The notes below the pieces were generated by a model that was given only the letters and a program-made list of their open reading frames with translations, had not been told where the DNA came from and did not search any database. The position numbers and the translations under genes are program-made. 47,377 nt of DNA, from IMG/VR virus record IMGVR_UViG_3300049846_000788, positions 1-47,377 of that record; one strand, 5' to 3'. Below are positions 7,509-16,260 of the stretch, one piece after another; the stretch's first letter is position 1; each line of letters starts with the position of its first letter. Source of the stretch: a virus.

Positions 7509-9271
7509 TATCCTTGTTTGTATAAGAACCCAGTAAGTTGAGCTTGATAGTAACTATTTAATAGTGCTTGTTTGGATACTCCAACAGGAAGTAATCTTGT
7601 TCCTCCACCACCCATCATCATCGGTGAAGAACCACCACCGATAGGTATTGGAACTATTGTAGATGATGGAGTACCACCAGGAACCTCATATTCTGCCTGC
7701 TGCATAATCTGAGGAACACTTGCCGATACTGCTGGTGCTGGTTGTGTTGGAGCAACTTGTGCTTGTGCTGGTGCTGCTGGTTGTAATGATGGTGCTGCTG
7801 CCTGCTGTGGTGAAGGTAATGCGGGAGCAGGAGGTGCTTGTGTTTGTGCTGCTGCTTGTTGTGCTGCTTGTTGAGCAGTTGTATCTGCTTTTTGTTGTCT
7901 CTGTTGTAATTTTTGTTGAGGAGATGGTTGCGAAGAAACATTAAATTTTGGTACTGAAGCAACTTTAGTTCCACGATAATTCCAATCCCAACCAAAATAA
8001 TTATCACCAGACTTTCTTAAAACTTGCCCCTGTCTTTCTGATTGTGATTTTGAATACCCAGTAAAATCTGTTCTTCCTCCAACAAATTCTGCTGCATTTT
8101 TTTGTAGTGTTGGGTCCATCAATTGATTAGCAACAGAATTCATCGCACCCTCACTCATTCCAGTGGCTTTTGCTGCTGATTTTGCATCAGTTATGTTATA
8201 CCATTCTGGATTTGGAGTTCCATACTTACCTTTCTTAGGATAATCCCAAGTTGGTTGGAATTGAGTTTTTGCTAAGATTAATTCTCTTATGGTTTTTCCT
8301 GCATATGCTCCCGATGCAAGTCTATTATAAATTGACTGGGCAACATCAGCTCTTCCTTGAGGATCACCATCTTCTCGTGAAACAACAGCAACTAAAGTCC
8401 AAAAGTCAGATCCTCCACCAGATATTGGTGGAAATGTTTCATCTGGTTGTGTACTATCTGGAATTTTCATATCCGACTCTTCATCAGAAGAATCAAATCC
8501 AAAAAATTTAGAGATAGTAGTCCAAAGATCATCGGTTTTTTTTAATTCTTCTTTTGCCTTTTCTGCATATTCTTCATCCTCAGTTTTACCCCCTGCTCCA
8601 AAAAACTTTTTAATTTTATTAACTAAATTCATTCCCTCTCCAGTAATCCATTTAAGACTGTTCCAAATAGGACTAAAAAACTCACCAAGTTTTGTTATAA
8701 AATCTTTGATAGTTTGAAAAACATTCTTCAAAGTCTCCATAATCTGTTCAAGATTATTGAAGATTGCCAGAGCAAGAGATCCAAGTAAAACATTACCAAA
8801 GAATCTCATGATATTGAATTTATCTTCAGGTGCCTTTATGTTCGGCATCTTAAATGGTTTTTTCTTTGCTTCCTTCTCTAACTTTTCTTCCTTTTCTTTT
8901 TTCTCATCTACTCTTGCCTGTTGTTTTTTATTAGTCTCTTCTTCTTTTTGAGTTTGGTTTCTGTTACTCAATACATCAATAATACCTTGAAGAGTCTCAC
9001 CAACTCTATCAAAAATATCATTCAATCTGCCAGTCTTTACATCTTTCTTAACTTCAGCAGCAGGAGGAAGTGCTTTGATTTGTGCTGGTGGGAGAAGTAA
9101 ATTAGTTGATATTGTTTTCTTTTGAATCGTTGGTTGTTTTACTACAGCACCTTCATCATCAATCTTTTGAATAGAGGATGCTTTCTTCTTCTCAAAGAAC
9201 TTATCCTTATCAACTTTCTTTTCTGATGGTAGTAATGCCTTTGCGGCAAATCCGACGAGTGCTGGTAACAT
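7508..9271 (-). CDS. tail protein with SleB-type cell-wall hydrolase domain
   Basis: A 587-aa virion protein. Residues 1-150 are charged, with a Lys/Glu coiled-coil (105-140). A hydrophobic segment RFFGNVLLGSLALAIF lies near 156-171. A cell-wall hydrolase of the SleB/CwlJ type lies at about 288-440 (VAVVSREDGDPQGRADVAQS followed by IYNRL; E300 is the candidate catalytic Glu). A Gln/Pro/Ala-rich tail ends in PIPIGGGSSPMMMGGGG. It shares the scaffold (hydrophobic segment and Pro-rich tail) with the upstream M23 protein and overlaps it by one base (TAATG). Probably it opens the host peptidoglycan during infection. Confidence 0.7.
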   Translation of the reverse strand: MLPALVGFAAKALLPSEKKVDKDKFFEKKKASSIQKIDDEGAVVKQPTIQKKTISTNLLLPPAQIKALPPAAEVKKDVKTGRLNDIFDRVGETLQGIIDVLSNRNQTQKEEETNKKQQARVDEKKEKEEKLEKEAKKKPFKMPNIKAPEDKFNIMRFFGNVLLGSLALAIFNNLEQIMETLKNVFQTIKDFITKLGEFFSPIWNSLKWITGEGMNLVNKIKKFFGAGGKTEDEEYAEKAKEELKKTDDLWTTISKFFGFDSSDEESDMKIPDSTQPDETFPPISGGGSDFWTLVAVVSREDGDPQGRADVAQSIYNRLASGAYAGKTIRELILAKTQFQPTWDYPKKGKYGTPNPEWYNITDAKSAAKATGMSEGAMNSVANQLMDPTLQKNAAEFVGGRTDFTGYSKSQSERQGQVLRKSGDNYFGWDWNYRGTKVASVPKFNVSSQPSPQQKLQQRQQKADTTAQQAAQQAAAQTQAPPAPALPSPQQAAAPSLQPAAPAQAQVAPTQPAPAVSASVPQIMQQAEYEVPGGTPSSTIVPIPIGGGSSPMMMGGGGTRLLPVGVSKQALLNSYYQAQLTGFLYKQG

Positions 9272-11397
9272 TATCCTACGATGTTATAGATTGCTCTGAC
9301 AACCATAGTAGTTGTGTTGTTTGGATCCTCAGAAGAGAATCTTGGAACTGGTGCTTGATTGGGTGCAGTTCCACTTGACGACTGTTGCGCACCACCTCCA
9401 GTTGGTATTGGTAAAGGAACAATATTACCTCTTCCTGTTGGTGAAGGTATTGATGGTGTAGGTGCTGGTGTTTTTGCTACTTGTGCTGCTGGAGCAGTTG
9501 GGGATTCAACCGCCACCGCAGCAGATGGATTTAAAGAAAATGGTGCTGTGGAAGAATATTTGTTTAATGGATCAAATTTTCCACTAAGAGTTCCACCACT
9601 CCAAGCAGTTCCTGCTTCCCAGTGTAGATGAGGACCAGATGTTCTACCAGTCATTCCAACCTTAGCAATCTGCTCACCCTTTTTAATCTTACCACTCTTC
9701 TTGAATCCATCTTGGATATGCCCATACAAATGATATATTCCTTGATCGTCTTTATAAACTAAGAAATTTCCCCATCCACCAGGATCCCCTCTCTTCGCAC
9801 CACTTTGATTCAAATCACCATAATCAACTATTTCTCCATCAGAAACTGCAGTTAATGGTGTTCCTTTATCTACAGCCAAGTCTGTTCCCCCATGAGCTCC
9901 TGTAGATCGTTGCTCACCATATCTTCCACTTATAACTGGTTTTACTATTGTTGTCGGTGAACCAACTTGATTACCAGTAGGTCCTGTTCCTGGTTGTGCA
10001 GCACTTGGGGGAAGTCCTGGTACTTTAGAAGTTTGTGGTTGAACTTGAGGTTTTGTAGATACTATTTTTTTATCATAGGATTGAATAGATTCTAATAATG
10101 CTTTATTAAGTCTTAAATTTTTTTCAGATTGAGTTTCTCCACCCAAAGCAATTCCTTTTTCAATCGCGTGAAGAGGAGAGTTTATATGCTTTTCAAGTTC
10201 TTTTATTCTTTCTTTGATTAATGTTACTCTTTCTTTTCTTTTTTCATCAGTGGGAAGTTCAGAATAATCTTTTAATTTAGTTTCTAATGATTTTGATTCT
10301 AATGGATCCGTTACATATTTTTTAATAACATCACCAAGAACAGATTCTATAACCATTCCAGCAGCCATACCTAAAACTCCACCTCCCGGTCTAATTTTAG
10401 GTCCAGATGGAACTTTTGGTGTAGATGGTGTTGGTGCTTTGGGTGTTTTAGGTGGTTTTGGTTTTCCTCCAGGTAATTTGTTCTTTAGAAAATCAAATGC
10501 TTTATATAATCTTCGGGTCCACTTGAATATATTCCAACCAATTCTCAGTCCAATAAGAGCAAGGATACCATTAAATATCTTATCAAGATTATTTTCAATA
10601 AAGTTAGTAAAGTCATCAATTGCTTGCTTATTTTTAGGATCCTTTAACCACTTAAAAATAGCAAGAACAACAGAACCTAACAAAACATTTTTAAAGAATC
10701 TTTTAATTACATCAAAGAAATCATCAACAGGTTTTGTAAGTGCTTTAAGTATTGGTGACTTTGGTTTCTTCTTTTCTAATGTCGATTCTCTTTCCTTTTT
10801 CTTTTTCTTTTCAGTTTCTTTTCTATCTTCTTGTGCTGCTTTCTGTTCTGTCTTGCCTTGACTTGATAGTAAAGTTCTAATAGTGATCAGAGACTCTAAG
10901 ATGTTTCCAATACCATTTAACAAGTCTTTCTGTAAATTCTCAGTATCAACTACAGGTTTTTTCTCTTGCTCTGGTGCTACCTCTGCTGCTTGTGGTATAA
11001 GTTTCTGTGCTTTTACAATCGCACCAGATGGAGTTGGTTGTTTACGATCTAATACTTTATTAATGTCAACTTTCTTTGGTTTAACCTTAAATCTACCAGT
11101 CTTATTTCTTACTCTCTTGAGTTCATTCGTAACTAACTCAATACTCTCAGTTGTCATTTGAGAGTCTGGCATTCTTCCTTTAACTGCTGCTTCTTTTAAG
11201 AGAGAAGCATACTCTTCATAAGTTAAGTCAAAGACTTCTTCCAACCCTAAGATAGAAAGAATCTGAGAGTCTATATCTTCTTCTACTAAATCTTCTGGTT
11301 TCTTTGGTACGACAGCAAGTGCTGAGGATGATTGTGGTTCACCCTCTTCCCTAATATCTTTAAGTAGATCGTCTAAACTTGGAATGTTATCAGCCAT
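9271..11397 (-). CDS. tail protein with M23 (LytM-type) peptidase domain
   Basis: A 708-aa virion protein. Charged Lys/Glu helices lie at about 185-215 and a hydrophobic segment RFFKNVLLGSVVLAIFKWL at about 233-251. A Zn peptidase M23 domain spans roughly 487-605, with the ligands in GAHGGTDLA (near 500) and GPHLHWE (near 590). The tail is Pro/Ala-rich with PLPIPTGGG. Like its downstream neighbour, it pairs a common scaffold with a cell-wall enzyme. It would cut peptide cross-links where the neighbour cuts glycan. Its first codon overlaps the stop of the 54-aa gene. Confidence 0.75.
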   Translation of the reverse strand: MADNIPSLDDLLKDIREEGEPQSSSALAVVPKKPEDLVEEDIDSQILSILGLEEVFDLTYEEYASLLKEAAVKGRMPDSQMTTESIELVTNELKRVRNKTGRFKVKPKKVDINKVLDRKQPTPSGAIVKAQKLIPQAAEVAPEQEKKPVVDTENLQKDLLNGIGNILESLITIRTLLSSQGKTEQKAAQEDRKETEKKKKKERESTLEKKKPKSPILKALTKPVDDFFDVIKRFFKNVLLGSVVLAIFKWLKDPKNKQAIDDFTNFIENNLDKIFNGILALIGLRIGWNIFKWTRRLYKAFDFLKNKLPGGKPKPPKTPKAPTPSTPKVPSGPKIRPGGGVLGMAAGMVIESVLGDVIKKYVTDPLESKSLETKLKDYSELPTDEKRKERVTLIKERIKELEKHINSPLHAIEKGIALGGETQSEKNLRLNKALLESIQSYDKKIVSTKPQVQPQTSKVPGLPPSAAQPGTGPTGNQVGSPTTIVKPVISGRYGEQRSTGAHGGTDLAVDKGTPLTAVSDGEIVDYGDLNQSGAKRGDPGGWGNFLVYKDDQGIYHLYGHIQDGFKKSGKIKKGEQIAKVGMTGRTSGPHLHWEAGTAWSGGTLSGKFDPLNKYSSTAPFSLNPSAAVAVESPTAPAAQVAKTPAPTPSIPSPTGRGNIVPLPIPTGGGAQQSSSGTAPNQAPVPRFSSEDPNNTTTMVVRAIYNIVG

Positions 11398-11554
11398 TCT
11401 GTTGCTGTCTTAGTTTTTCATCTTCCAGATGTTGTTGTAGTAAACCAATATAGACATCTCGTTCCCAAGGAATCAAGTTTTCAACCTCTGTTAATGAATA
11501 TTTATGGAACTGCATCAAGGCAAAGTTAATCTTGTAGTAGTTCTCAAGGTCCAT
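11390..11554 (-). CDS. small baseplate/tail assembly chaperone-like protein, 54 aa
   Basis: A 54-residue gene that begins MDLENYYKINFALMQFHKYS. It contains LTEVENLIPWERDVYIGLLQ and a Gln-rich helix. The PWE.(D/E).Y...L pattern resembles small phage tail-assembly chaperones. It sits between gp26 and the M23 protein, where T4-like phages carry small hub-assembly factors such as gp51, but identity with gp51 cannot be shown here. The start at 11554 is preferred because AGGA lies about 8 nt upstream. Its stop overlaps the next ATG (ATGGCTGA). Confidence 0.7.
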   Translation of the reverse strand: MDLENYYKINFALMQFHKYSLTEVENLIPWERDVYIGLLQQHLEDEKLRQQQNG

Positions 11555-11565
11555 ATGGACCATTC

Positions 11566-12285
11566 CTATGCGAAAAAACTTGATAATCCCTCCAACACTA
11601 CAGTGCTTTCTACTTTTGTCTTAGGATTTATAAAGGTAATCTCATGAGATAACTTAGGCATCGTCTCAAAGAACTTCTCAATTTGCTTGAATTGAATAGA
11701 GTTCATCTGCTCTAAGAAGTCAACCAATTCTTTCTTAGTTACATCAGCAGCAACCCATACTTCTTCTTGACTATAAATCTTATCCACACAAGAAGCAATC
11801 AAATCAAATGACTGATCAATATCAACATTACCAGACATATCAAAGTTGTTCTTGATGAACTGATCAAGTGATGGATACTTCATTTCCATCATCAAATTAT
11901 CATCAAGTTTAATTCTATTGGTGTGATCTTCTTTCTTTTGAACTTTAATCTCATCAATATTGATCGTCACAGGCACTGATGTTTCTCCATCATCAGGGGC
12001 AATCAGATTCACTTGAATCTCTTCACCTACAGACTTACCACGAATATTTAAGAACAAATATTCAATATCAAAGGTTGGCAGTGCTTCTACCTTAATACCT
12101 TTTGTCTGAATACAGTTCTTCAATACTGCCTTGATAGCATTCGAGATTTCTTTTGTATCTTCTGTCTCAAGTGCTAAGACCAATAGTTTCTCTTCCTTAA
12201 CTAAGAATGGTCTGTACTTGATTGGTTTTCCTGTTGATGGCAACTCAAGTTCATAAGTTGGTGTCGCAATAGTTGGTAAGGGCAT
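11566..12285 (-). CDS. baseplate hub subunit gp26
   Basis: A 239-aa protein that matches the T4 gp26 family (T4 gp26 is about 208 aa). It has LELPSTGKPIKYRPFLVKEE near the start, then EEKLLVLALE, a central region with LFLNIRGKSVGEEI, and a C-terminal DFLEQMNSIQFKQIEKFFET. This family takes part in baseplate hub assembly and has no enzymatic motif. A late-type promoter element lies at 12311-12320 just upstream, overlapping the gp54 stop codon. Confidence 0.8.
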   Translation of the reverse strand: MPLPTIATPTYELELPSTGKPIKYRPFLVKEEKLLVLALETEDTKEISNAIKAVLKNCIQTKGIKVEALPTFDIEYLFLNIRGKSVGEEIQVNLIAPDDGETSVPVTINIDEIKVQKKEDHTNRIKLDDNLMMEMKYPSLDQFIKNNFDMSGNVDIDQSFDLIASCVDKIYSQEEVWVAADVTKKELVDFLEQMNSIQFKQIEKFFETMPKLSHEITFINPKTKVESTVVLEGLSSFFA

Positions 12286-12310
12286 AATGACCTATAGAAG
12301 TTTCAGTAAT

Positions 12311-12320
12311 GATATTTATT
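12311..12320 (-). promoter_or_regulatory. T4-type late promoter element
   Basis: The minus strand reads AATAAATATC, matching the TATAAATA-type late box of T4-like phages, 26 nt before gp26. It overlaps the stop codon of gp54. Confidence 0.55.
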
Positions 12321-13140
12321 ATGCAACTCCAGGATTCAATACACCAGTCAATCCAGGTATACCTTCACCAAGAGGGAATGGTTGACCATTTATATCTTTT
12401 ATAACAGGTGTATATGGTATTACTGGAATGCGCACTGGTGTATTATTTTCTGTTGGTGGTTGAGGAACTCCTGGTGGAGTTATTGGGGCTGGTAGAGGAA
12501 TTCTTTCACTTGGATCAAGTCCTCTACTTACAGTGTATCTAATAAAGGAGAATGATACATTACACTTTAAGATTTGACTTTCATCATAGGACACAGGCAT
12601 CGATGTAATGCTGATTGGGAATCCATAGACAAAAGTGTAATCTAAAGTTCTTGTAGAACCATTAAAGTGATGATCTCTTTCGAACTTGGTAAGATAAAAG
12701 TTGGTTTTATATTGATTAGCATATGCCATTCTGTGATGAACATATGGATTTTCAAATTGTTGTCTTGTAAAAGTATCACCTACACCTGTAATAAAATCAA
12801 TCCAACTTTCAAAGAACTCTATTACTTTATAATCTCTATCAACATAAAAAGTCATATCAGCATTCTCATCATAGAGTCTACGATAGACCATCTTCTCACT
12901 TACACCATGATAGTCATTCGTAACATCATGAGTTGCTAATGTAGAACCTGGAAGATTTGCTTCACAACACAGCAAAGATATTTCATTTACATCAATCGGA
13001 TACACGCCCCTCTGACTAATAAAAGAAGAAACCTCAGAGGGAACTGGAAGTGTCAAACGATATAAAGAGGTCTGAGCAAGATTTAAAAACCTCGATTTGA
13101 TATCACTTGTTCTTAGTCTTTCTGGGCGGATACCTGCCAT
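12319..13140 (-). CDS. baseplate tail-tube initiator gp54
   Basis: A 273-aa protein that begins MAGIRPERLRTSDIKSRFLN, typical of cyanophage gp54. Tube-like beta elements follow (NEISLLCCEANLPGS, MVYRRLYDENADMTFYVD, TRTLDYTFVYGFPISITSM). The last 60 residues are Pro-rich. In T4, gp54 caps the baseplate and starts tail-tube assembly with gp48, whose gene is nearby on the other strand (14015). It faces gp4 divergently across a 32-bp gap. Confidence 0.8.
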   Translation of the reverse strand: MAGIRPERLRTSDIKSRFLNLAQTSLYRLTLPVPSEVSSFISQRGVYPIDVNEISLLCCEANLPGSTLATHDVTNDYHGVSEKMVYRRLYDENADMTFYVDRDYKVIEFFESWIDFITGVGDTFTRQQFENPYVHHRMAYANQYKTNFYLTKFERDHHFNGSTRTLDYTFVYGFPISITSMPVSYDESQILKCNVSFSFIRYTVSRGLDPSERIPLPAPITPPGVPQPPTENNTPVRIPVIPYTPVIKDINGQPFPLGEGIPGLTGVLNPGVA

Positions 13141-13141
13141 C

Positions 13142-13149
13142 TATAAATA
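13142..13149 (+). promoter_or_regulatory. T4-type late promoter element
   Basis: TATAAATA on the plus strand, an exact late-box match, about 24 nt upstream of the gp4 start. It would drive the four-gene plus-strand unit gp4 to gp53. Confidence 0.75.
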
Positions 13150-13172
13150 CTTTTACCGATATATTATGTATA

Positions 13173-13619
13173 ATGGCAGAAAGCATCAAGAGTCGTTATA
13201 GACCTGAGTATCCAAAAAAGTATAAAGGTGATCCCAATAATATTATCTGTCGTAGCAGTTGGGAACGCCGTTTCTGTCGGTGGTGTGACTTAAACGAAAA
13301 CATCTTAGAATGGGGAAGTGAAGAGTTCTTTATTCCATACTATGATCCTACCACCAGCAGAATCAGAAGATACTTTCCAGACTTTATTATTAAGGTTCGT
13401 GAGCAATCTGGTGAGATTAAAAAGTATGTGATTGAGATTAAACCCAAAAGACAAACGATGCCTCCCGTTCAAACAAGTAAGAAAAGAACAAGAACTTATA
13501 TTAACGAAGTAAAAACTTATGCTGTGAATGAAGCAAAGTGGAGAGCAGCACAAGAATGGTGTAAGGATAGAATGCTTGAGTTTCGTATCATCACAGAAAA
13601 CGAATTAGGTATCGGTTAA
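13173..13619 (+). CDS. head completion protein gp4
   Basis: A 148-aa protein, the length of T4 gp4 (150 aa). It shows the family pattern SRYRPEYPKKYKGDPNNIIC, RSSWERRFCRWCD, EWGSEEFFIPYYDP, RRYFPDFI and EIKPKRQTMPP. The arrangement E..F.IPY, PDF and IEIKPK is that of a PD-(D/E)XK-like nuclease fold. gp4 completes filled heads before tail joining. The ATG at 13173 is chosen because it follows the late promoter. The stop overlaps the next ATG by one base. Confidence 0.85.
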   Translation: MAESIKSRYRPEYPKKYKGDPNNIICRSSWERRFCRWCDLNENILEWGSEEFFIPYYDPTTSRIRRYFPDFIIKVREQSGEIKKYVIEIKPKRQTMPPVQTSKKRTRTYINEVKTYAVNEAKWRAAQEWCKDRMLEFRIITENELGIG

Positions 13620-13999
13620 TGGCAAAAGGTTTCGGACAAGAAGTTCAGAGACAATCACCAAGAATATCTCAACTCAAAAGAAAGTTAGATGGTTCTGAAG
13701 ATGCCGACTTGATTATGATGAGCATCATGGAAGTATTCAGAGAAATAGAATACGTTCCTGATCCTGGTAACTATTATACCTTTATATACATACCTAAAAC
13801 TCCAGAGATTACTTATGATGAACACCCATTAGTTGCTGTGACTGAAGTACAACGATGGGGATTTAGAGGATTTAACTATCACTGGAGAATGATGAGGAAC
13901 TATACCTGGCAAGAAGTCGCAGGAGCACTTCATTTGGTGAAGTCAAATGAGATTGATTATCTTCGTTCATTACCTTATGGGAAAATCAGAACTAAATAA
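13619..13999 (+). CDS. conserved-looking protein between gp4 and gp48, 126 aa
   Basis: A 126-aa basic protein without a recognised motif. It has VPDPGNYYTFIYIPKTPEIT, a Trp/Tyr-rich middle (RWGFRGFNYHWRMMRNYTW) and a C-terminal HLVKSNEIDYLRSLPYG. It overlaps gp4 by one base (TAATG) and precedes gp48 by 15 nt, so it belongs to the late virion unit. A structural or assembly role is likely, but that is inference from position. Confidence 0.7.
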   Translation: MAKGFGQEVQRQSPRISQLKRKLDGSEDADLIMMSIMEVFREIEYVPDPGNYYTFIYIPKTPEITYDEHPLVAVTEVQRWGFRGFNYHWRMMRNYTWQEVAGALHLVKSNEIDYLRSLPYGKIRTK

Positions 14000-14014
14000 C
14001 TAAAAAAGTGTCTA

Positions 14015-15235
14015 ATGGCATCTAGTAAACCGTTCACATTAGGTGGAGACTATTTTCAGACTGAAGTTGGTGAGGAGGTATCTACTGTAAAAAGACTTTC
14101 AGTAACTCCTGCTCCACAATCAGTGGTTGATGCAGCAACGTCTTCAGGTAATCTGAACGGTGATGGATCAATTAACTATGTGAATGTTTTTGGTAAAGGA
14201 AATTATGAGCAGTTGGCAGCACCTGATAGTTGGATGGGTTCACTGGCAAATGATTCAACTTACTGGGGAGCAATAGATCAATCTATTGGCACAGAAAATC
14301 CTAATGTTGCCGGTGGAGATGAGAATCTGCCATTTAGTGGTGGAGTTTTAGCAACTAATACTACTACTAATAATCAACCAAATACACCAACTAGTGTTAC
14401 ATTAAGATATCCTGCAAACAATACTGGTGGTTATGATTTCTTACAGATTACTACTTATAAAAGAAAACCTACAGAAAATCTTTTTGGTGGGACTGGATTT
14501 GATTTAGGTGATGTAGATGACGTTGCTGTTGAACCAGTAAATGCTCCCGTAATTGCTCTCCCTATGCATCCAGGTATTTCTGATAGCAATTCTGTTGATT
14601 GGGGTGCTGATCAATTAAATCCTCTTCAACTAGCTGGTGCTAGAGTTGCCGAAGGATTAATGTCTGGTCTATCAAATTTAGATCCTGCAGCTGCTGGTAC
14701 TGCTGCATTAAACGTATTAAAAGGTGCTGTAGGTGGAGCTCTTAATGAAATATCAGAAAATGACATTAAAGCATACTTTGCGGGACAAGCAGTAGGGGCA
14801 AATATCTTTACTCGTGCTACTGGTAAAGTTATAAATCCAAACTTAGAACTACTTTTCAGAGGACCACAACTCAGAACATTCAATTATAACTATACGTTTA
14901 CTCCAAGAGATGATGCTGAGGCAAAAGTAATAAGAACAATTATAAGACACTTCAAGAAAAATATGGCAGTTCAAAGAAGTAGTTCTGGACTGTTCTTAGA
15001 AACACCAAATATATTTGAATTAAAATACATATACTCTGGTGGTGGACAACATCCTTTCTTAAATAAAATTAAAAAATGTGCCCTGACAAATTTTAACGTA
15101 GAGTATACTCCTGACGGAAGTTATATGACCTATAGAGATGGGTCTATGACTTCATATGGTGTGACGATGCAGTTCTCTGAGCTCACTCCAATATACTCCA
15201 GCAACTACGATAACTCCGACGATATGGGTTACTAA
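14015..15235 (+). CDS. baseplate tail-tube cap gp48
   Basis: A 406-aa protein (T4 gp48 has 364). The N-terminal half is Asn/Gly-rich. The C-terminal part is a tube-protein-like domain with LLFRGPQLRTFNYNYTFTPR, EAKVIRTIIRHFKKNMAVQ and FNVEYTPDGSYMTYRDGSMT. This is the gp48/gp54 tube-initiator pattern. gp48 caps the central baseplate and forms the first tube ring. It is part of the plus-strand late unit, with gp53 starting 2 nt after its stop. Confidence 0.8.
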   Translation: MASSKPFTLGGDYFQTEVGEEVSTVKRLSVTPAPQSVVDAATSSGNLNGDGSINYVNVFGKGNYEQLAAPDSWMGSLANDSTYWGAIDQSIGTENPNVAGGDENLPFSGGVLATNTTTNNQPNTPTSVTLRYPANNTGGYDFLQITTYKRKPTENLFGGTGFDLGDVDDVAVEPVNAPVIALPMHPGISDSNSVDWGADQLNPLQLAGARVAEGLMSGLSNLDPAAAGTAALNVLKGAVGGALNEISENDIKAYFAGQAVGANIFTRATGKVINPNLELLFRGPQLRTFNYNYTFTPRDDAEAKVIRTIIRHFKKNMAVQRSSSGLFLETPNIFELKYIYSGGGQHPFLNKIKKCALTNFNVEYTPDGSYMTYRDGSMTSYGVTMQFSELTPIYSSNYDNSDDMGY

Positions 15236-15237
15236 AA

Positions 15238-16260
15238 ATGGCAAAACCTTATTTCAGACAAGTTCCTAACTTTGAATATGTCAGCAGAGAACCAAATGCT
15301 GATAGTATCTCAGACTATGTTGCTGTCAAAAATCTTTTCAAGAGAGGAAAGTTAAGAGAAGATATCTTTGGAAATCTTAACTTCTTCACTAAGTATAAGA
15401 TCGTCGGAGATGAAAGACCCGATAATGTTGCATTCAAACTCTATGAAGATTCAACACTTGATTGGGTAGTTCTTCTTTCCAATAACATTCTGAACATTCA
15501 AGATGAATGGCCGATGACTCAAGCAACCTTTGATCAGGTAATGCTTGAGAGATATGGTTCATACGAAAACTTATATGCTGGTATTCATCATTATGAAACT
15601 AGAGAGGTTAAAAACTTCTCAGGTAAAACAATTATTGAAGCAGGTCTCAGAATCTCACCAACTTGGAAGACAAATGGTAACTTTCTTGAGATGGTAAATG
15701 CTCAGATTGCTGTAATCTCTTCTGGAGATTCTATCAATCCATCGACAACAGTTACAGTTTACATGGTAAACTCGATTCCAGATTTGGAAGTTGGAGATCA
15801 AATTGCTATCAATAATGTGGTTGAAAATGAATACAACGGAAGATTCACAGTAACAGAAGTTCTTGCTCAGAGTGGAGCAAATGTAACTGGATTTAGATAC
15901 GAGTTACCTTCTGTTCCAAATGTTGCCTCACCTATATTATCTGATCCAAGAAAAGAACAAGTTCTGTTTACAGTTCCAGAAACTTCATCAATCACAGCAA
16001 ACTCTTATTACTATGAATACTGGGATGAAGCATTAGGATACTCTGTTCAGGTTCCATCAGATTCATTTGTTAGAACAATCACTAATCATGAATATGAATT
16101 GCAGATTGAAGAAAACAAAAGAAATATCTTTGCTCTTAAACCAAGATATCTGAATGTAGTCTTTAATGATCTTGATACCTTTATGCCATATAAAAAAGGT
16201 AGCACTCAGTATGTGAATGCTACCTTAAAGAGAGGAGATAATATTAGACTGTTTGAGTAA
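15238..16260 (+). CDS. baseplate wedge protein gp53
   Basis: A 340-aa protein, longer than T4 gp53 (196 aa). The family core is at 1-115: FFTKYKIVGDERPDNVAFKL, DWVVLLSNNILNIQDEWPM and YGSYENLYAGIHHYET, a LysM-like N-terminal fold. An inserted domain spans about 160-265 (VYMVNSIPDLEVGDQIAINN and VVENEYNGRFTVTEV look like a small beta-barrel). The C-terminal EIQIEENKR-type stretch (YELQIEENKRNIFALKPRYL) returns to the family pattern. Its stop codon directly abuts the gp32 stop on the opposite strand. Confidence 0.85.
   Translation: MAKPYFRQVPNFEYVSREPNADSISDYVAVKNLFKRGKLREDIFGNLNFFTKYKIVGDERPDNVAFKLYEDSTLDWVVLLSNNILNIQDEWPMTQATFDQVMLERYGSYENLYAGIHHYETREVKNFSGKTIIEAGLRISPTWKTNGNFLEMVNAQIAVISSGDSINPSTTVTVYMVNSIPDLEVGDQIAINNVVENEYNGRFTVTEVLAQSGANVTGFRYELPSVPNVASPILSDPRKEQVLFTVPETSSITANSYYYEYWDEALGYSVQVPSDSFVRTITNHEYELQIEENKRNIFALKPRYLNVVFNDLDTFMPYKKGSTQYVNATLKRGDNIRLFE

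Noticed and set aside
7720-7944. Plus-strand Val/Leu-rich ORF
   Set aside because: Antisense image of the Gln/Pro/Ala-rich tail of the SleB-type protein; composition is an artefact of the repeat.
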